A stretch of 64,000 nucleotides of DNA from Prosthecodimorpha staleyi. GTDB lineage: Bacteria > Pseudomonadota > Alphaproteobacteria > Rhizobiales > Ancalomicrobiaceae. Both the position numbers and the translations under genes were made by a program. The notes beneath the pieces were generated by a model that saw only the letters and a list, made by a program, of their open reading frames with translations, was not told where the DNA came from and made no database searches. The stretch is taken from NCBI RefSeq assembly GCF_018729455.1, contig NZ_JAHHZF010000003.1:285052-349051 (forward strand), in the 5' to 3' direction. Below are positions 26,983-36,185 of the stretch, in pieces (the stretch's first letter is position 1; each line of letters opens with the position of its first letter).

Positions 26983-29426
26983 CCGACCTCCCCTCCTCGG
27001 CCAAGATCGTCATCATCGGCGGCGGCATCGTCGGCTGTTCCACCGCCCTGCATCTCGGGCGGATGGGCCAGACCGACGTGATCCTGCTGGAACGCGGCCG
27101 GCTCACCTCCGGATCGACCTGGCACGCCGCCGGTCTGGTCGGCCAGCTCCGGACATCCGCCAACATCACCCGGCTGCTCGGCTATTCGGTCGATCTCTAC
27201 AACCGCCTGGAGGCCGAGACCGGCCAGGCGACCGGCTGGAAGCGCAATGGCGGGCTCCGCCTCGCCTGCCGGCCGGAACGGATGATCGAGGTCAAGCGCC
27301 AGGCGACCACGGCACGCTCCTTCGGCCTCGACATGCATGTCATCTCGCCGAAGGAGGCGCAGGAGCTCTGGCCCCTGATGCAGGTCGACGACGTGGTCGG
27401 CGCCGCCTTCCTGCCGACCGACGGCCAGGCCTCGCCCTCCGACATCTCCGCAGCCCTCGCCAAGGGCGCCCGCATGGCCGGCGTGACCATCCGCGAGGGT
27501 GTCGCCGTCACCGGGATCGCGGTCGAGAATGGCCGGGTCGTCGCCGTTGAGACCGACCAGGGCCGCATCGCCTGCGAGAAGGTGGTCATCTGCGCCGGCC
27601 AGTGGGCGCGCGCGGTCGGCCGCATGGCCGGCGTCAACGTGCCTCTGGTCTCGATCCAGCATCAGTATGTCATCACCGAGCGCATTGCCGGCGTGACCCC
27701 GACCCTGCCGACGCTGCGCGATCCCGACCGGCTGACCTACTGGAAGGAGGAGGTCGGCGGGCTGGTGATGGGCGGCTACGAGCCCAACCCGAAGCTCTGG
27801 GACGTCGATCCGCCGCCCTCGCCGTTCGAGTTCCAGCTGCTGCAGCCGGATTTCGATCATTTCGAGCCGATCATGGAACTGGCGCTCGGCCGCGTGCCGG
27901 CGCTCGCCGAGGCCGGCATCAAGCAGATGATCAACGGGCCGGAGAGCTTCACGCCGGACGGCAACTTCATCCTCGGCGAGGCGCCGGAGGTGAAGAACGT
28001 TTTCGTCGGTGCCGGCTTCAACGCCTTCGGCATCGCGTCCGGCGGCGGCGCCGGCATGGCGCTGGCCGAATGGGTCGCCACCGGCACGCCGCCCTTCGAC
28101 CTGTGGACCGTCGACATCCGCCGCTTCGGCCGCAACCATCACGATCTCGACTGGCTGCGCACCCGGACCATGGAGGCCTATGGCCGCCACTACACGATGG
28201 CCTGGCCGTCCGAGGAGCCCGAGGCCGGCCGACCGTTGCGCCGCTCGCCGCTCTACGACCGCCTGAAACAGGCCGGTGCCTGTTTCGGCGAGAAGCTCGG
28301 CTGGGAGCGTCCGAACTGGTTCGCCGATGCGGCCGCCAACGAGGAGCCGGTCGACCGCTATTCCTTCGAGCGCCCGAACTGGTTCGCCGCGGTGGCGCGC
28401 GAACACAAGGCGGCGCGCGACAGCGCGGTTCTGTTCGACCAGACCAGCTTCGCCAAGTTCGAGCTGGTCGGCCCCGATGCCGAGGCCGCGCTGTCCTGGA
28501 TCTGCGCCAACGATGTCGCCAAGCCGGCCGGCCGCATCGTCTATACCCAGATGCTGAATGCCCGCGGCGGCATCGAGGCCGATGTGACCGTCACCCGGCT
28601 GGCGGCCGACCGCTACCTGATCGTCACCGGCACCGGCTTCGCCACCCACGATTTCCACTGGATCGCCGGCAACATCCCGGACGGGCTCGACGCCCGGCTG
28701 ATCGACGTGACCTCGGCCCAGGCCGTGCTGGTGCTGATGGGGCCGCTGTCGCGCGCCATCCTGGAGACGCTGACCCGGGACGACATCTCCCACGCCGCCT
28801 TCCCGTTCGGACGCGCCAGGCGGCTCTCGGTGGCCGGCTGTCCGGTGCTGGCGCTGCGCGTCACCTATGTCGGCGAACTCGGCTGGGAACTGCATGTGCC
28901 GGTCGAATTCGCCGCCACCCTCTACGATGCGCTGCATTTTGCCGGCGACCCCTACGGCCTCGCCGATGCCGGCTACCGGGCGATCGAGACGCTCCGGCTG
29001 GAGAAGGGATACCGCGCCTGGGGGGCGGAGATCGGGCCGGATCACTCGCCGCTGGTCGCCGGCCTCGGCGGCTTCGTCAAGCTGAAGAGTGCCATCCCGT
29101 TCCTCGGCCGCGCGGCCCTGGAGGCCCAGGCGGCCACGCCGCTGCCGCGTCTGCTCGCCGGCTTCTCGGCCGATCCCACCGTCACGCTGCTCGGCCGGGA
29201 GACGATCTACCGCGACGGGGAGCGCGTCGGCTGGCTCGCCAGCGGCGGCTTCGGCCACACGGTCGGACGCGCGCTCGGCTACGGCTATGTCCGGCGGGCG
29301 GAAGGCGTCGACCGCGATTTTGTTCTTTCGGGCCGCTACGAACTGGACGTCGCCGGCGAGCGGGTGCCGGCAGAGGCGTTCCTGGAGCCGCCCTACGATC
29401 CGACCGGAATCAGAATCCGCGCATGA
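26979..29426 (+). CDS. Dimethylglycine/sarcosine dehydrogenase-like FAD and folate-binding oxidoreductase
   Basis: An 815-residue two-part enzyme. Residues ~1-380 are a DAO-type FAD domain (KIVIIGGGIVGCSTALHLGR; GSTWHAAGLVG, whose His is the covalent FAD site in dimethylglycine dehydrogenase). A linker domain (PNWFADAAANEEPVDRYSFE) leads to a C-terminal GcvT aminomethyl/folate domain (YTQMLNARGGIEADVTVTRL; TYVGELGWELHVP). Family members oxidatively demethylate N-methylglycines and pass the one-carbon unit to tetrahydrofolate. The exact N-methyl substrate is unknown. Last gene of the set; ATGA overlap with the kinase. Confidence 0.88.
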   Translation: MTDLPSSAKIVIIGGGIVGCSTALHLGRMGQTDVILLERGRLTSGSTWHAAGLVGQLRTSANITRLLGYSVDLYNRLEAETGQATGWKRNGGLRLACRPERMIEVKRQATTARSFGLDMHVISPKEAQELWPLMQVDDVVGAAFLPTDGQASPSDISAALAKGARMAGVTIREGVAVTGIAVENGRVVAVETDQGRIACEKVVICAGQWARAVGRMAGVNVPLVSIQHQYVITERIAGVTPTLPTLRDPDRLTYWKEEVGGLVMGGYEPNPKLWDVDPPPSPFEFQLLQPDFDHFEPIMELALGRVPALAEAGIKQMINGPESFTPDGNFILGEAPEVKNVFVGAGFNAFGIASGGGAGMALAEWVATGTPPFDLWTVDIRRFGRNHHDLDWLRTRTMEAYGRHYTMAWPSEEPEAGRPLRRSPLYDRLKQAGACFGEKLGWERPNWFADAAANEEPVDRYSFERPNWFAAVAREHKAARDSAVLFDQTSFAKFELVGPDAEAALSWICANDVAKPAGRIVYTQMLNARGGIEADVTVTRLAADRYLIVTGTGFATHDFHWIAGNIPDGLDARLIDVTSAQAVLVLMGPLSRAILETLTRDDISHAAFPFGRARRLSVAGCPVLALRVTYVGELGWELHVPVEFAATLYDALHFAGDPYGLADAGYRAIETLRLEKGYRAWGAEIGPDHSPLVAGLGGFVKLKSAIPFLGRAALEAQAATPLPRLLAGFSADPTVTLLGRETIYRDGERVGWLASGGFGHTVGRALGYGYVRRAEGVDRDFVLSGRYELDVAGERVPAEAFLEPPYDPTGIRIRA

Positions 29427-29502
29427 TTAAGGCGCGGATCGCCTTCGGACTGGAGCCAATTCAAGGTGGGGAAGAAAGGCGGGCGGCCGATGCCGCCATT
29501 CG

Positions 29503-29522
29503 GGGAATGAAATTCCCGATTT
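29503..29522. promoter_or_regulatory. Inverted repeat and RpiR-like motif upstream of the peptide ABC operon
   Basis: GGGAAT (29503-29508) and ATTCCC (29512-29517) form a perfect inverted repeat with a GAA centre. The overlapping 14-mer at 29509-29522 matches that at 19083-19096 in 12 of 14 positions, including GAAATTCC. It lies ~235 bp before the binding-protein start in a 328-bp gap (29427-29754) where I see no gene and no confident promoter. Shared regulation by the RpiR protein is inference. Confidence 0.45.
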
Positions 29523-29754
29523 CATCCCTTGTATGGAAAGTGCCTGCACCGATACCCGTGCTTTCCTGCTGAAATCGATCCCGGACCCCATTGCGCAGCT
29601 TGTCCGGTTGGGATTTGATCATCCGATCAGACGGGGGTGCCATGCATCCCCGGCATAGACGCGGCGGGCGCCCCGCCCGCCAGGAATCCGTCCGGACGGC
29701 GTTGCAAGCGACCGGTCCGCGACCATCGAGCTTCGAGCGAGGGAGAGCCGTTCC

Positions 29755-31353
29755 ATGAAGTCAGTCCTGAAAACAGGCGTACTGGCCCTGTTTGCCGCCG
29801 CCATGCTGGGCGGTACCGCGGCCAGCGCGAAGACCCTGGTCTATTGCTCGGAAGGCAGCCCGGAGAACTTCACCCCGGCTCTCAACACGACCGGCACCTC
29901 CTTCGACGCGGCCCGTCCGGTCTACAACCAGCTCGTCGAGTTCGAGCGCGGCACCACGACCGTGGTCGGCGGCCTCGCCGAGAAGTGGGCCGTCTCCGAG
30001 GATGGCAAGACGATCACCTTCAATCTGCGCAAGGGCGTCAAGTTCCATTCCGGCGTGAACGGCTTCAAGCCGACCCGCGACTTCAACGCCGACGACGTGC
30101 TGTGGTCGTTCAATCGCCAGTGGAAGGATGATCATCCCTACCACAAGACCTCGGGCGGCAAATACGACTACTTCGACGACATGGACATGCCGAAGCTGCT
30201 CGAGTCGATCGAGAAGAAGGACGACTACACCGTCGTCATGAAGCTCAAGGAGGCCAACGCGCCGATCATGGCGAACCTCGCCATGGACTTCGGCACGATC
30301 CATTCGGCCGAATATGCCGACATGCTGCAGAAGGCCGGCAAGCTCGAGCAGCTCGACCAGATCCCGGTCGGCACCGGGCCGTTCCAGTTCGTCGCCTACC
30401 AGAAGGACGCGGTGATCCGCTACAAGGCCTTCGATGCCTATTGGGGCGGCAAGTCCAAGATCGACGATCTCGTCTTCGCCATCACGCCCGATCCGACCGC
30501 CCGCCTCGCCAAGCTGAAGAAGAACGAGTGCCAGGTCATGATCGCGCCGCGGCCGGCCGATCTTGAGGAGATCAAGAAGGACGCCAATCTCCAGCTCTTG
30601 AACCAGCCGGGCCTGAACATCGCCTACTGGGCCTTCAACACCCAGAAGGCGCCCTTCGACAAGAAGGAAGTCCGCCAGGCCTTCAACATGGCGATCGACA
30701 AGGCCGCCATCATCCGCGACGTGTACCAGGGCGCCGGCCAGGCCGCGAAGAACCTGATCCCGCCGACTATCTGGTCCTATAACGACAGCGTGAAGGACTA
30801 TCCGTTCGATCCGGCCAAGGCCAAGGCCATGCTGGAGGCGGCCGGCGTCAAGACGCCGCTCGAGATCGACCTGTGGTGGATGCCGGTTCAGCGTCCGTAC
30901 AATCCGAACGCCAAGCGCATCGCCGAGATGATGCAATCCGATCTCGCCAAGCTCGGCATCAACGCCAAGCTGGTCTCCTACGAATGGGGCGAGTATCGCA
31001 AGCGCATGCAGCAGGGCGAGCACCTGACCGGCCAGCTCGGTTGGACCGGCGACAACGGCGATCCGGACAACTTCTTCTTCCTGCGCGGCTGCACCGGCGC
31101 CCGCCCGGGCGGTCAGAACCTGACCAAGTGGTGCAACAAGGAGTTCGAGGATCGCCTGACCAAGGCGCGCGGCATTTCCGACGTGAAGGAGCGCACCAAG
31201 CTCTACGAGGAAATGCAGGCGATCATGAAGGAAGAGGCCCCGGACATGACCATCGCCCATTCGGTGGTCTACGAGCCGGTGCGCAAGGAAGTGAAGGGCT
31301 GGAAGATCTCGCCCTTCGGCCGGCATGAATTCTACGGCGTGGAACTGAACTGA
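29755..31353 (+). CDS. Peptide-type ABC transporter substrate-binding protein
   Basis: A 532-residue family-5 (DppA/OppA) periplasmic binding protein. It has a signal peptide (MKSVLKTGVLALFAAAMLGG ending TAASA). Family blocks include YNQLVEFERGTTTVVGGLAE, the lipid-binding-protein-type motif FNLRKGVKFHSG, DQIPVGTGPFQF and VRQAFNMAIDKAAIIRDVY. Two cysteines near GCTG and KWCN resemble DppA. It delivers di/oligopeptides, or possibly another amine-bearing solute, to the permeases encoded next. GGGAGAG lies upstream of ATG. Confidence 0.92.
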   Translation: MKSVLKTGVLALFAAAMLGGTAASAKTLVYCSEGSPENFTPALNTTGTSFDAARPVYNQLVEFERGTTTVVGGLAEKWAVSEDGKTITFNLRKGVKFHSGVNGFKPTRDFNADDVLWSFNRQWKDDHPYHKTSGGKYDYFDDMDMPKLLESIEKKDDYTVVMKLKEANAPIMANLAMDFGTIHSAEYADMLQKAGKLEQLDQIPVGTGPFQFVAYQKDAVIRYKAFDAYWGGKSKIDDLVFAITPDPTARLAKLKKNECQVMIAPRPADLEEIKKDANLQLLNQPGLNIAYWAFNTQKAPFDKKEVRQAFNMAIDKAAIIRDVYQGAGQAAKNLIPPTIWSYNDSVKDYPFDPAKAKAMLEAAGVKTPLEIDLWWMPVQRPYNPNAKRIAEMMQSDLAKLGINAKLVSYEWGEYRKRMQQGEHLTGQLGWTGDNGDPDNFFFLRGCTGARPGGQNLTKWCNKEFEDRLTKARGISDVKERTKLYEEMQAIMKEEAPDMTIAHSVVYEPVRKEVKGWKISPFGRHEFYGVELN

Positions 31354-31378
31354 TCCCGATCCCGCCCGATGCATGAGG

Positions 31379-31411
31379 GAGGCCGGCGGGGGCGACCCTG
31401 CCGGCCTCTTT
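31379..31411 (+). terminator. Intercistronic terminator-like hairpin after the binding-protein gene
   Basis: GAGGCCGGC (31379-31387) and GCCGGCCTC (31400-31408) form a perfect 9-bp stem with a 12-base loop, followed by TTT. It lies between the binding-protein gene and the first permease. Such hairpins commonly stabilise or partly terminate the transcript so that the binding protein is made in excess over the membrane parts. Confidence 0.6.
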
Positions 31412-31554
31412 CGATACGGGACCCCGCCGGAGCGGACGGCGGACCGAATCTTGCTTTCCGACCGAAGACGCCGATCGAGGGAACCGCGACGCAGCCCCGT
31501 GCGGGCCGCCGCGGCTCGCCGACGCCATCCCAGCCCCGGCCGCCGGAGCCGTGC

Positions 31555-32568
31555 ATGATCAAGTATTTCCTGCGCCGCCTGGCGCTGACCTTGCCGACCT
31601 TCGTGGCGCTGATGTTCGTGACCTTCGTGATGATCCGGCTGGTGCCGGGTGATCCGGTCGAGGTCCGCACCGGCGAGCGCGGCATTGCGCCCGAACGGCT
31701 GGCGCAGCTGCGCCACGAGATGGGGCTCGACCAGCCGATCTGGAAGCAGTTCGTCGACTATGTCGCCGGTCTGCTGCACGGCGATTTCGGCACCTCGCTG
31801 GTCACCTCCGAGAAGGTCCTGACCGAGTTCTCGGTCCTGTTTCCCGCCACGATCGAACTGTCGCTCTGCGCCATGCTGTTCGCCGTGCTGATCGGCGTGC
31901 CGGCCGGGGTCATCGCCGCCGTCAAGCGCGGCGGCCCGTTCGACCACGGCGTCATGGGCGCCTCGGTGATCGGCTTCTCGATGCCGATCTTCTGGTGGGG
32001 CCTCCTCCTGATCATGCTCGTGTCCGAGCGCTGGGGGCTGACCCCGGTCTCCGGCCGGCTCGACCCGATCAAGTTCTACTTCGACAGCGTGACCGGCTTC
32101 ATGCTGATCGACAGCATCCTGTCCGGCCAGGAGGGCGCCTTCCAGGACGCCGTGCAGCACCTGATCCTGCCGACCATCGTGCTCGGCACCATCCCGCTGG
32201 CCGTGATCGCGCGCATCACGCGATCCTCCATGCTGGAGGTGCTGTCGGAGGACTATGTCCGCACCGCCCGCGCCAAGGGCCTGTCGCCGTTCCGGGTGAT
32301 CGGCCTGCACGCGCTCCGGAACGCCATGATCCCGGTAGTGACCTCGATCGGCCTACAGATCGGGACCCTGCTCGCAGGCGCCGTGCTGACCGAAACGATC
32401 TTCTCCTGGCCCGGCGTCGGCAAGTGGCTGATCGAATCGATCGCCCGGCGCGACTACCCGGCCCTGCAGGGCGGCATCATGCTGATCTCGTCCATCGTCA
32501 TCATGGTCAACCTGCTGGTCGACGTGATGTATGGCGCCATCAACCCGAGGCTCCGCCATGCCCGCTGA
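31555..32568 (+). CDS. ABC transporter permease, DppB type
   Basis: A 337-residue inner-membrane subunit with about six membrane helices. The N-terminus is typical: MIKYFLRRLALTLPTFVALM ... RLVPGDPVEVRTGERG, followed by LGLDQPI-like EMGLDQPIWKQF and GDFGTSLVTSEKV. The cytosolic EAA loop is DYVRTARAKGLSPFRVIGLHALRNAM, where it docks the ATPases. ATG 31555 has GGAG upstream. It overlaps the next permease by 11 bases. Confidence 0.93.
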   Translation: MIKYFLRRLALTLPTFVALMFVTFVMIRLVPGDPVEVRTGERGIAPERLAQLRHEMGLDQPIWKQFVDYVAGLLHGDFGTSLVTSEKVLTEFSVLFPATIELSLCAMLFAVLIGVPAGVIAAVKRGGPFDHGVMGASVIGFSMPIFWWGLLLIMLVSERWGLTPVSGRLDPIKFYFDSVTGFMLIDSILSGQEGAFQDAVQHLILPTIVLGTIPLAVIARITRSSMLEVLSEDYVRTARAKGLSPFRVIGLHALRNAMIPVVTSIGLQIGTLLAGAVLTETIFSWPGVGKWLIESIARRDYPALQGGIMLISSIVIMVNLLVDVMYGAINPRLRHAR

Positions 32569-33472
32569 CACCGCTGCCCCCGCCGGCGCCGCCGCCCGGC
32601 CCGCGGCGCCCCAGAGCCCGCTCGCGGAATTCTGGTCCTCCTTCACGGAGAATCGCGGCGCGGTCTTCGGCATGGTCGTGCTGGCGCTGATCGCGCTGAC
32701 CGCCCTTTTCGCCGATTTCATCGCGCCCTATTCGCCGATCGAACAGTTCCGCGACTTCACCAAGCTGCCGCCGGTCTGGGACGATGCCGGTAACTGGCGC
32801 TTTCCGCTCGGCACCGACGCGCTCGGCCGCGACACGCTGTCCCGGCTGATCCACGGCGCGCGCATCTCGCTGTTCATCGGCCTGTCGGTGATGGTCGTTT
32901 CGGTGGTGATCGGCGTCTGCCTCGGCCTCGTCGCGGCCTTCGCGGGCGGCACGGTCGACAGCGTGATCATGCGTGTGATGGACCTGATCATCGCCGTGCC
33001 GAGCCTGGTGTTGTGCATCCTGGTCGTCGCCGTGCTCGGCCCGAGCCTGCCCAACACCATCTGGGCGGTGACCATCGTCTACCTGCCTCGCTATGTCCGC
33101 CTGGTGCGCGCCTCGGCCCTGTCCGAAATCGGCAAGGACTATGTCACCGCCGCCCGCGTCGTCGGCGCCGGCCGTCTGCGGCTGATGTTCGTGACCGTGC
33201 TGCCGAACTGCATCGCACCGCTGATCGTGCAGGCCGCCCTCGGCGTCTCCGACGCCATCCTGGAGGCCGCCGCCCTCGGCTTCCTCGGTCTCGGCGCGCA
33301 GCCGCCGACGCCCGAATGGGGCTCGATGCTGGCCGACAGCCGCGAATTCATCCGCTCCGATCCCTGGATCGTGACCCTGCCGGGTCTCGCCATCCTGATC
33401 ACCGTCGTCTCCATCAACCTGATGGGCGACGGCCTGCGCGACGCGCTCGACCCGAAGCTGAAGCGGAGCTGA
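32558..33472 (+). CDS. ABC transporter permease, DppC type
   Basis: A 304-residue partner permease. A short Ala/Pro-rich cytosolic N-terminus precedes about six helices. Family motifs include LGTDALGRDTLSRLIHGARIS and the EAA loop GKDYVTAARVVGAGRLRLMF. The C-terminal block is FLGLGAQPPTPEWGSMLADS. Start 32558 overlaps the upstream permease gene, indicating coupled translation. Confidence 0.93.
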   Translation: MPADTAAPAGAAARPAAPQSPLAEFWSSFTENRGAVFGMVVLALIALTALFADFIAPYSPIEQFRDFTKLPPVWDDAGNWRFPLGTDALGRDTLSRLIHGARISLFIGLSVMVVSVVIGVCLGLVAAFAGGTVDSVIMRVMDLIIAVPSLVLCILVVAVLGPSLPNTIWAVTIVYLPRYVRLVRASALSEIGKDYVTAARVVGAGRLRLMFVTVLPNCIAPLIVQAALGVSDAILEAAALGFLGLGAQPPTPEWGSMLADSREFIRSDPWIVTLPGLAILITVVSINLMGDGLRDALDPKLKRS

Positions 33473-33474
33473 GG

Positions 33475-34053
33475 ATGGAGGCGGCCGTCGTCGGCATGCT
33501 CGGCGCGCTCCTGGTCCTGATCCTGTCCAAGGTGCTGGATCGGGTCCTGGAGATGCGGCGACGGCACGACCGGACGCTGGACCTGCTGACGGCGCTCCAC
33601 GCCGAGATCGTCGCCGGGACGGCCGCGGCGTCACTGCAGACCGACGACGAGGAAGCCCGCTACGCCGAAGAAAACGAGACGCCCTTCGCGCCGGCCGACG
33701 AGACCGATTTCGTGTTCGAATCGATCAAGTCGGACCTCTCCCTCCTCCCGGTCGAGGTCGCGCACGAAGTGGTGCTCTACTACAAGCTGGCCATGCGCTC
33801 GAACATCTACACCAACGACACCCGGCATCCGCTGTTTCAGCAGCAGACGCCCGACGAGAAGCGCAAATACATGAGAAACCTGGGTGCGCTCCTGAGGGAG
33901 CAGCAGGCCGCCGGTCTGGCGGCGCTGACCGCGATCGAAATGGCCAGCGCGATCCGGTTCGGCGCCGACCTCGGTCGGAAACGCCGCGTGCCGGGTTCAG
34001 ATACGATCAACGAACGGACGGATCGGACCAGCCATGACAGCCACCTCGCATGA
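33475..34053 (+). CDS. Unknown membrane-anchored protein inside the transporter operon
   Basis: I do not recognise this 192-residue protein. An N-terminal helix (AAVVGMLGALLVLILSKVLD) is followed by a soluble helical region (RRRHDRTLDLLTALHAEIVA), an acidic stretch, and FESIKSDLSLLPVEVAHEVV with LYYKLAMRSNIYTND. The end is basic. It starts 2 bases after the permease stop with TGAGG overlapping that stop. It lies between permease and ATPase genes, a position normally without an extra gene, so it might be an accessory of the transporter or a fortuitous passenger. Confidence 0.7.
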   Translation: MEAAVVGMLGALLVLILSKVLDRVLEMRRRHDRTLDLLTALHAEIVAGTAAASLQTDDEEARYAEENETPFAPADETDFVFESIKSDLSLLPVEVAHEVVLYYKLAMRSNIYTNDTRHPLFQQQTPDEKRKYMRNLGALLREQQAAGLAALTAIEMASAIRFGADLGRKRRVPGSDTINERTDRTSHDSHLA

Positions 34054-34111
34054 GCGGACCGTCCCGGCCCGCCTTTCGATCTCAATATAGTCGCTAACCG
34101 AGGCTCGTTCC

Positions 34112-35137
34112 ATGCCCCTTCTCGAGATCGAGAACCTCACCGTCGAGTTCGAGACGCGATCCGGCCTGTTCCGGGCCGTCGACCGCATCTCGCTGACGGT
34201 CAATCCGCGCGAGATCGTCGCCATCGTCGGGGAATCGGGCTCCGGCAAGTCGGTCGCCATGCTGGCCGTGATGGGGCTCCTGCCCAAGACCGCGCGGGTC
34301 ACGGCCGACCGGATGACCTTCGAGGGGCGCGATCTTCTGAAGCTGACCTCGTCGGAGCGACGACGGATCATCGGCAAGGATGTCGCGATGATCTTCCAGG
34401 AGCCGATGACCTCGCTCAATCCCTGCTTCACGGTCGGCTTCCAGCTCGGCGAGAGCCTCGCCACACATCTCGGCCTCGGCCGCGGCGAACGCAAGCGCCG
34501 GTCGATCGAACTGCTGGCCCAGGTCGGCATCCCGGAGCCCGAGAGCCGTCTCGCCGCCTTTCCGCATCAATTGTCGGGCGGCATGAGCCAGCGCGTCATG
34601 ATCGCCATCGCGATCGCCTGCTCGCCCAAGCTCCTGATCGCCGACGAGCCGACGACGGCGCTCGACGTCACCATCCAGGCGCAGATCCTCGATCTCCTGG
34701 TCTCGCTGCGCGACAAGACCGGCATGGGCCTCGTCCTGATCACCCACGACATGGGCGTGGTCGCGGAGACCTCCGAGCGGGTCGTCGTCCAGTATGCCGG
34801 CCAGCAGGTCGAGGAGGCGACGACGCGCGCTCTCTTCGCCGATCCGCACCACCCCTATACCAACGCGCTCCTCGCCGCCCTGCCCGAGCGGGCCCGCGAG
34901 CGACGCCTGCCCTCGATCCCCGGCATGGTGCCCGGCCAGTTCGACCGGCCGCCCGGTTGCCTGTTCGCGCCGCGCTGCGGCTTCGCCTTCGAGGCCTGCC
35001 GCACCACGCCGCCGGTCCGGGCACGGGCCGACCTCGGCTTTGCGCTCTGCCACACGCCGCTGGTCGGCGGCCTGCCCACGCCCCAGAACCTGCCGAAGGG
35101 CGTTGCCTTCGCCGAGCCCGGAAAGGTCTCCGCATGA
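34112..35137 (+). CDS. Peptide ABC transporter ATP-binding protein, DppD type
   Basis: A 341-residue ATPase. Walker A is GESGSGKS, the Q-loop is in [10 protein letters not shown], the signature is LSGGMSQR and Walker B is [12 protein letters not shown], with the H-loop in ITHDMG. The C-terminal oligopeptide-transporter extension has the cysteine-bearing [17 protein letters not shown] motif found in subunits that can carry an Fe-S cluster. It forms a heterodimer with the next gene product. The stop overlaps the next start (ATGA). Confidence 0.94.
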   Translation: MPLLEIENLTVEFETRSGLFRAVDRISLTVNPREIVAIVGESGSGKSVAMLAVMGLLPKTARVTADRMTFEGRDLLKLTSSERRRIIGKDVAMIFQEPMTSLNPCFTVGFQLGESLATHLGLGRGERKRRSIELLAQVGIPEPESRLAAFPHQLSGGMSQRVMIAIAIACSPKLLIADEPTTALDVTIQAQILDLLVSLRDKTGMGLVLITHDMGVVAETSERVVVQYAGQQVEEATTRALFADPHHPYTNALLAALPERARERRLPSIPGMVPGQFDRPPGCLFAPRCGFAFEACRTTPPVRARADLGFALCHTPLVGGLPTPQNLPKGVAFAEPGKVSA

Positions 35138-36120
35138 CCGCGCCCGACGCGCCCGTCCTCGAAGCCCGCGACCTGCACCGGACCTATCAGGTCAGCCGCG
35201 GCATGTTCGCCCCGACCGCCGACGTGAAGGCGGTCGCCGGCATCTCCTTCTCGGTCCGGCCGGGCAAGACGCTGGCGGTGGTCGGCGAATCCGGGTCCGG
35301 CAAGTCGACGCTCGGCCGCATGCTGACGCTGATCGAGACGCCGACCGACGGCCGCCTCGCCATCGACGGCATCGACGTGACTGGCTCGACCGGCGCGACC
35401 CTGAAGGCCTTGCGCCGCAAGGTGCAGATGGTGTTCCAGAACCCCTACGGCTCGCTCAATCCGCGCCAGACCATCGCCGACACGCTGGAGGAGCCGCTGC
35501 TCGTCAACGGCATGGGCGGATCGTCGGACGAGCGCCGGGCGGCCGCGCTCGACATGCTCGAACGGGTCGGCTTGCGCCGGGAACATGCCCGCCGCTATCC
35601 GCACATGTTCTCCGGCGGCCAGCGCCAGCGCATCGCTATCGCGCGCGCCCTGATGCTCAGGCCGAAGATCCTGGTGCTCGACGAGCCCGTGTCGGCGCTG
35701 GACGTCTCGGTGCGCGCCCAGGTTCTGAACCTGATCTCTGATCTGCAGACCGAGTTCGGCCTCGCCTATGTGTTCATCAGCCACGACCTGTCGGTCGTGC
35801 GCCACATCGCCGACGACGTGCTGGTGATGTATCTCGGCCGCGTCGCCGAATATGGCCCGCGCGACGCGATCTTCGCCGATCCGCGCCACCCCTATACGCG
35901 GGCGCTGCTGTCCGCGACCCCGGTCGCCGATCCGACCGCCCGCAAGGAGCGCATCATCCTGAAGGGCGAACTGCCGTCGCCCTTCTCGCCGCCGCCCGGC
36001 TGCGTCTTCAACCCGCGCTGCCCGCTGGTCTTCGACCGCTGCCGCCGCGAGCGACCCGAACTGGAGGGCGTCGTCCATCAGGCCGCCTGTTTCGCGACCG
36101 CTCCGGCTCCGGTAGGGTGA
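35134..36120 (+). CDS. Peptide ABC transporter ATP-binding protein, DppF type
   Basis: A 328-residue ATPase: Walker [11 protein letters not shown]-loop FQNPYGSLNPRQT, signature FSGGQRQR, Walker B ILVLDEPVSALDVS, H-loop FISHDLS. The C-terminal cysteine-rich tail is PPGCVFNPRCPLVFDRC. It pairs with the DppD-type subunit to energise uptake. ATG 35134 overlaps the upstream stop codon by four bases. Confidence 0.94.
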   Translation: MTAPDAPVLEARDLHRTYQVSRGMFAPTADVKAVAGISFSVRPGKTLAVVGESGSGKSTLGRMLTLIETPTDGRLAIDGIDVTGSTGATLKALRRKVQMVFQNPYGSLNPRQTIADTLEEPLLVNGMGGSSDERRAAALDMLERVGLRREHARRYPHMFSGGQRQRIAIARALMLRPKILVLDEPVSALDVSVRAQVLNLISDLQTEFGLAYVFISHDLSVVRHIADDVLVMYLGRVAEYGPRDAIFADPRHPYTRALLSATPVADPTARKERIILKGELPSPFSPPPGCVFNPRCPLVFDRCRRERPELEGVVHQAACFATAPAPVG

Positions 36121-36135
36121 CGCCTCCGACAGAGA

Positions 36136-36168
36136 GGGACGCCCCCGCAAAGGGGGACGCCCCCGCAA
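36136..36168 (+). repeat. Tandem 15-base repeat before the decarboxylase gene
   Basis: GGGACGCCCCCGCAA occurs at 36136-36150 and 36154-36168 (18-bp period). The second copy contains GGGGG-ACG-CCCCC (36152-36164), a small perfect hairpin. It lies between the ATPase stop and the preferred ATG of the decarboxylase. If translation began at GTG 36117 instead, it would encode a repeated DAPA segment. Confidence 0.5.
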
Positions 36169-36185
36169 TCCGAGTGAAACTCCCG

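Noticed and set aside
26937-29258. 773-codon minus-strand open frame
   Set aside because: Antisense to the well-supported FAD/GcvT oxidoreductase; no ribosome site or recognisable domain.
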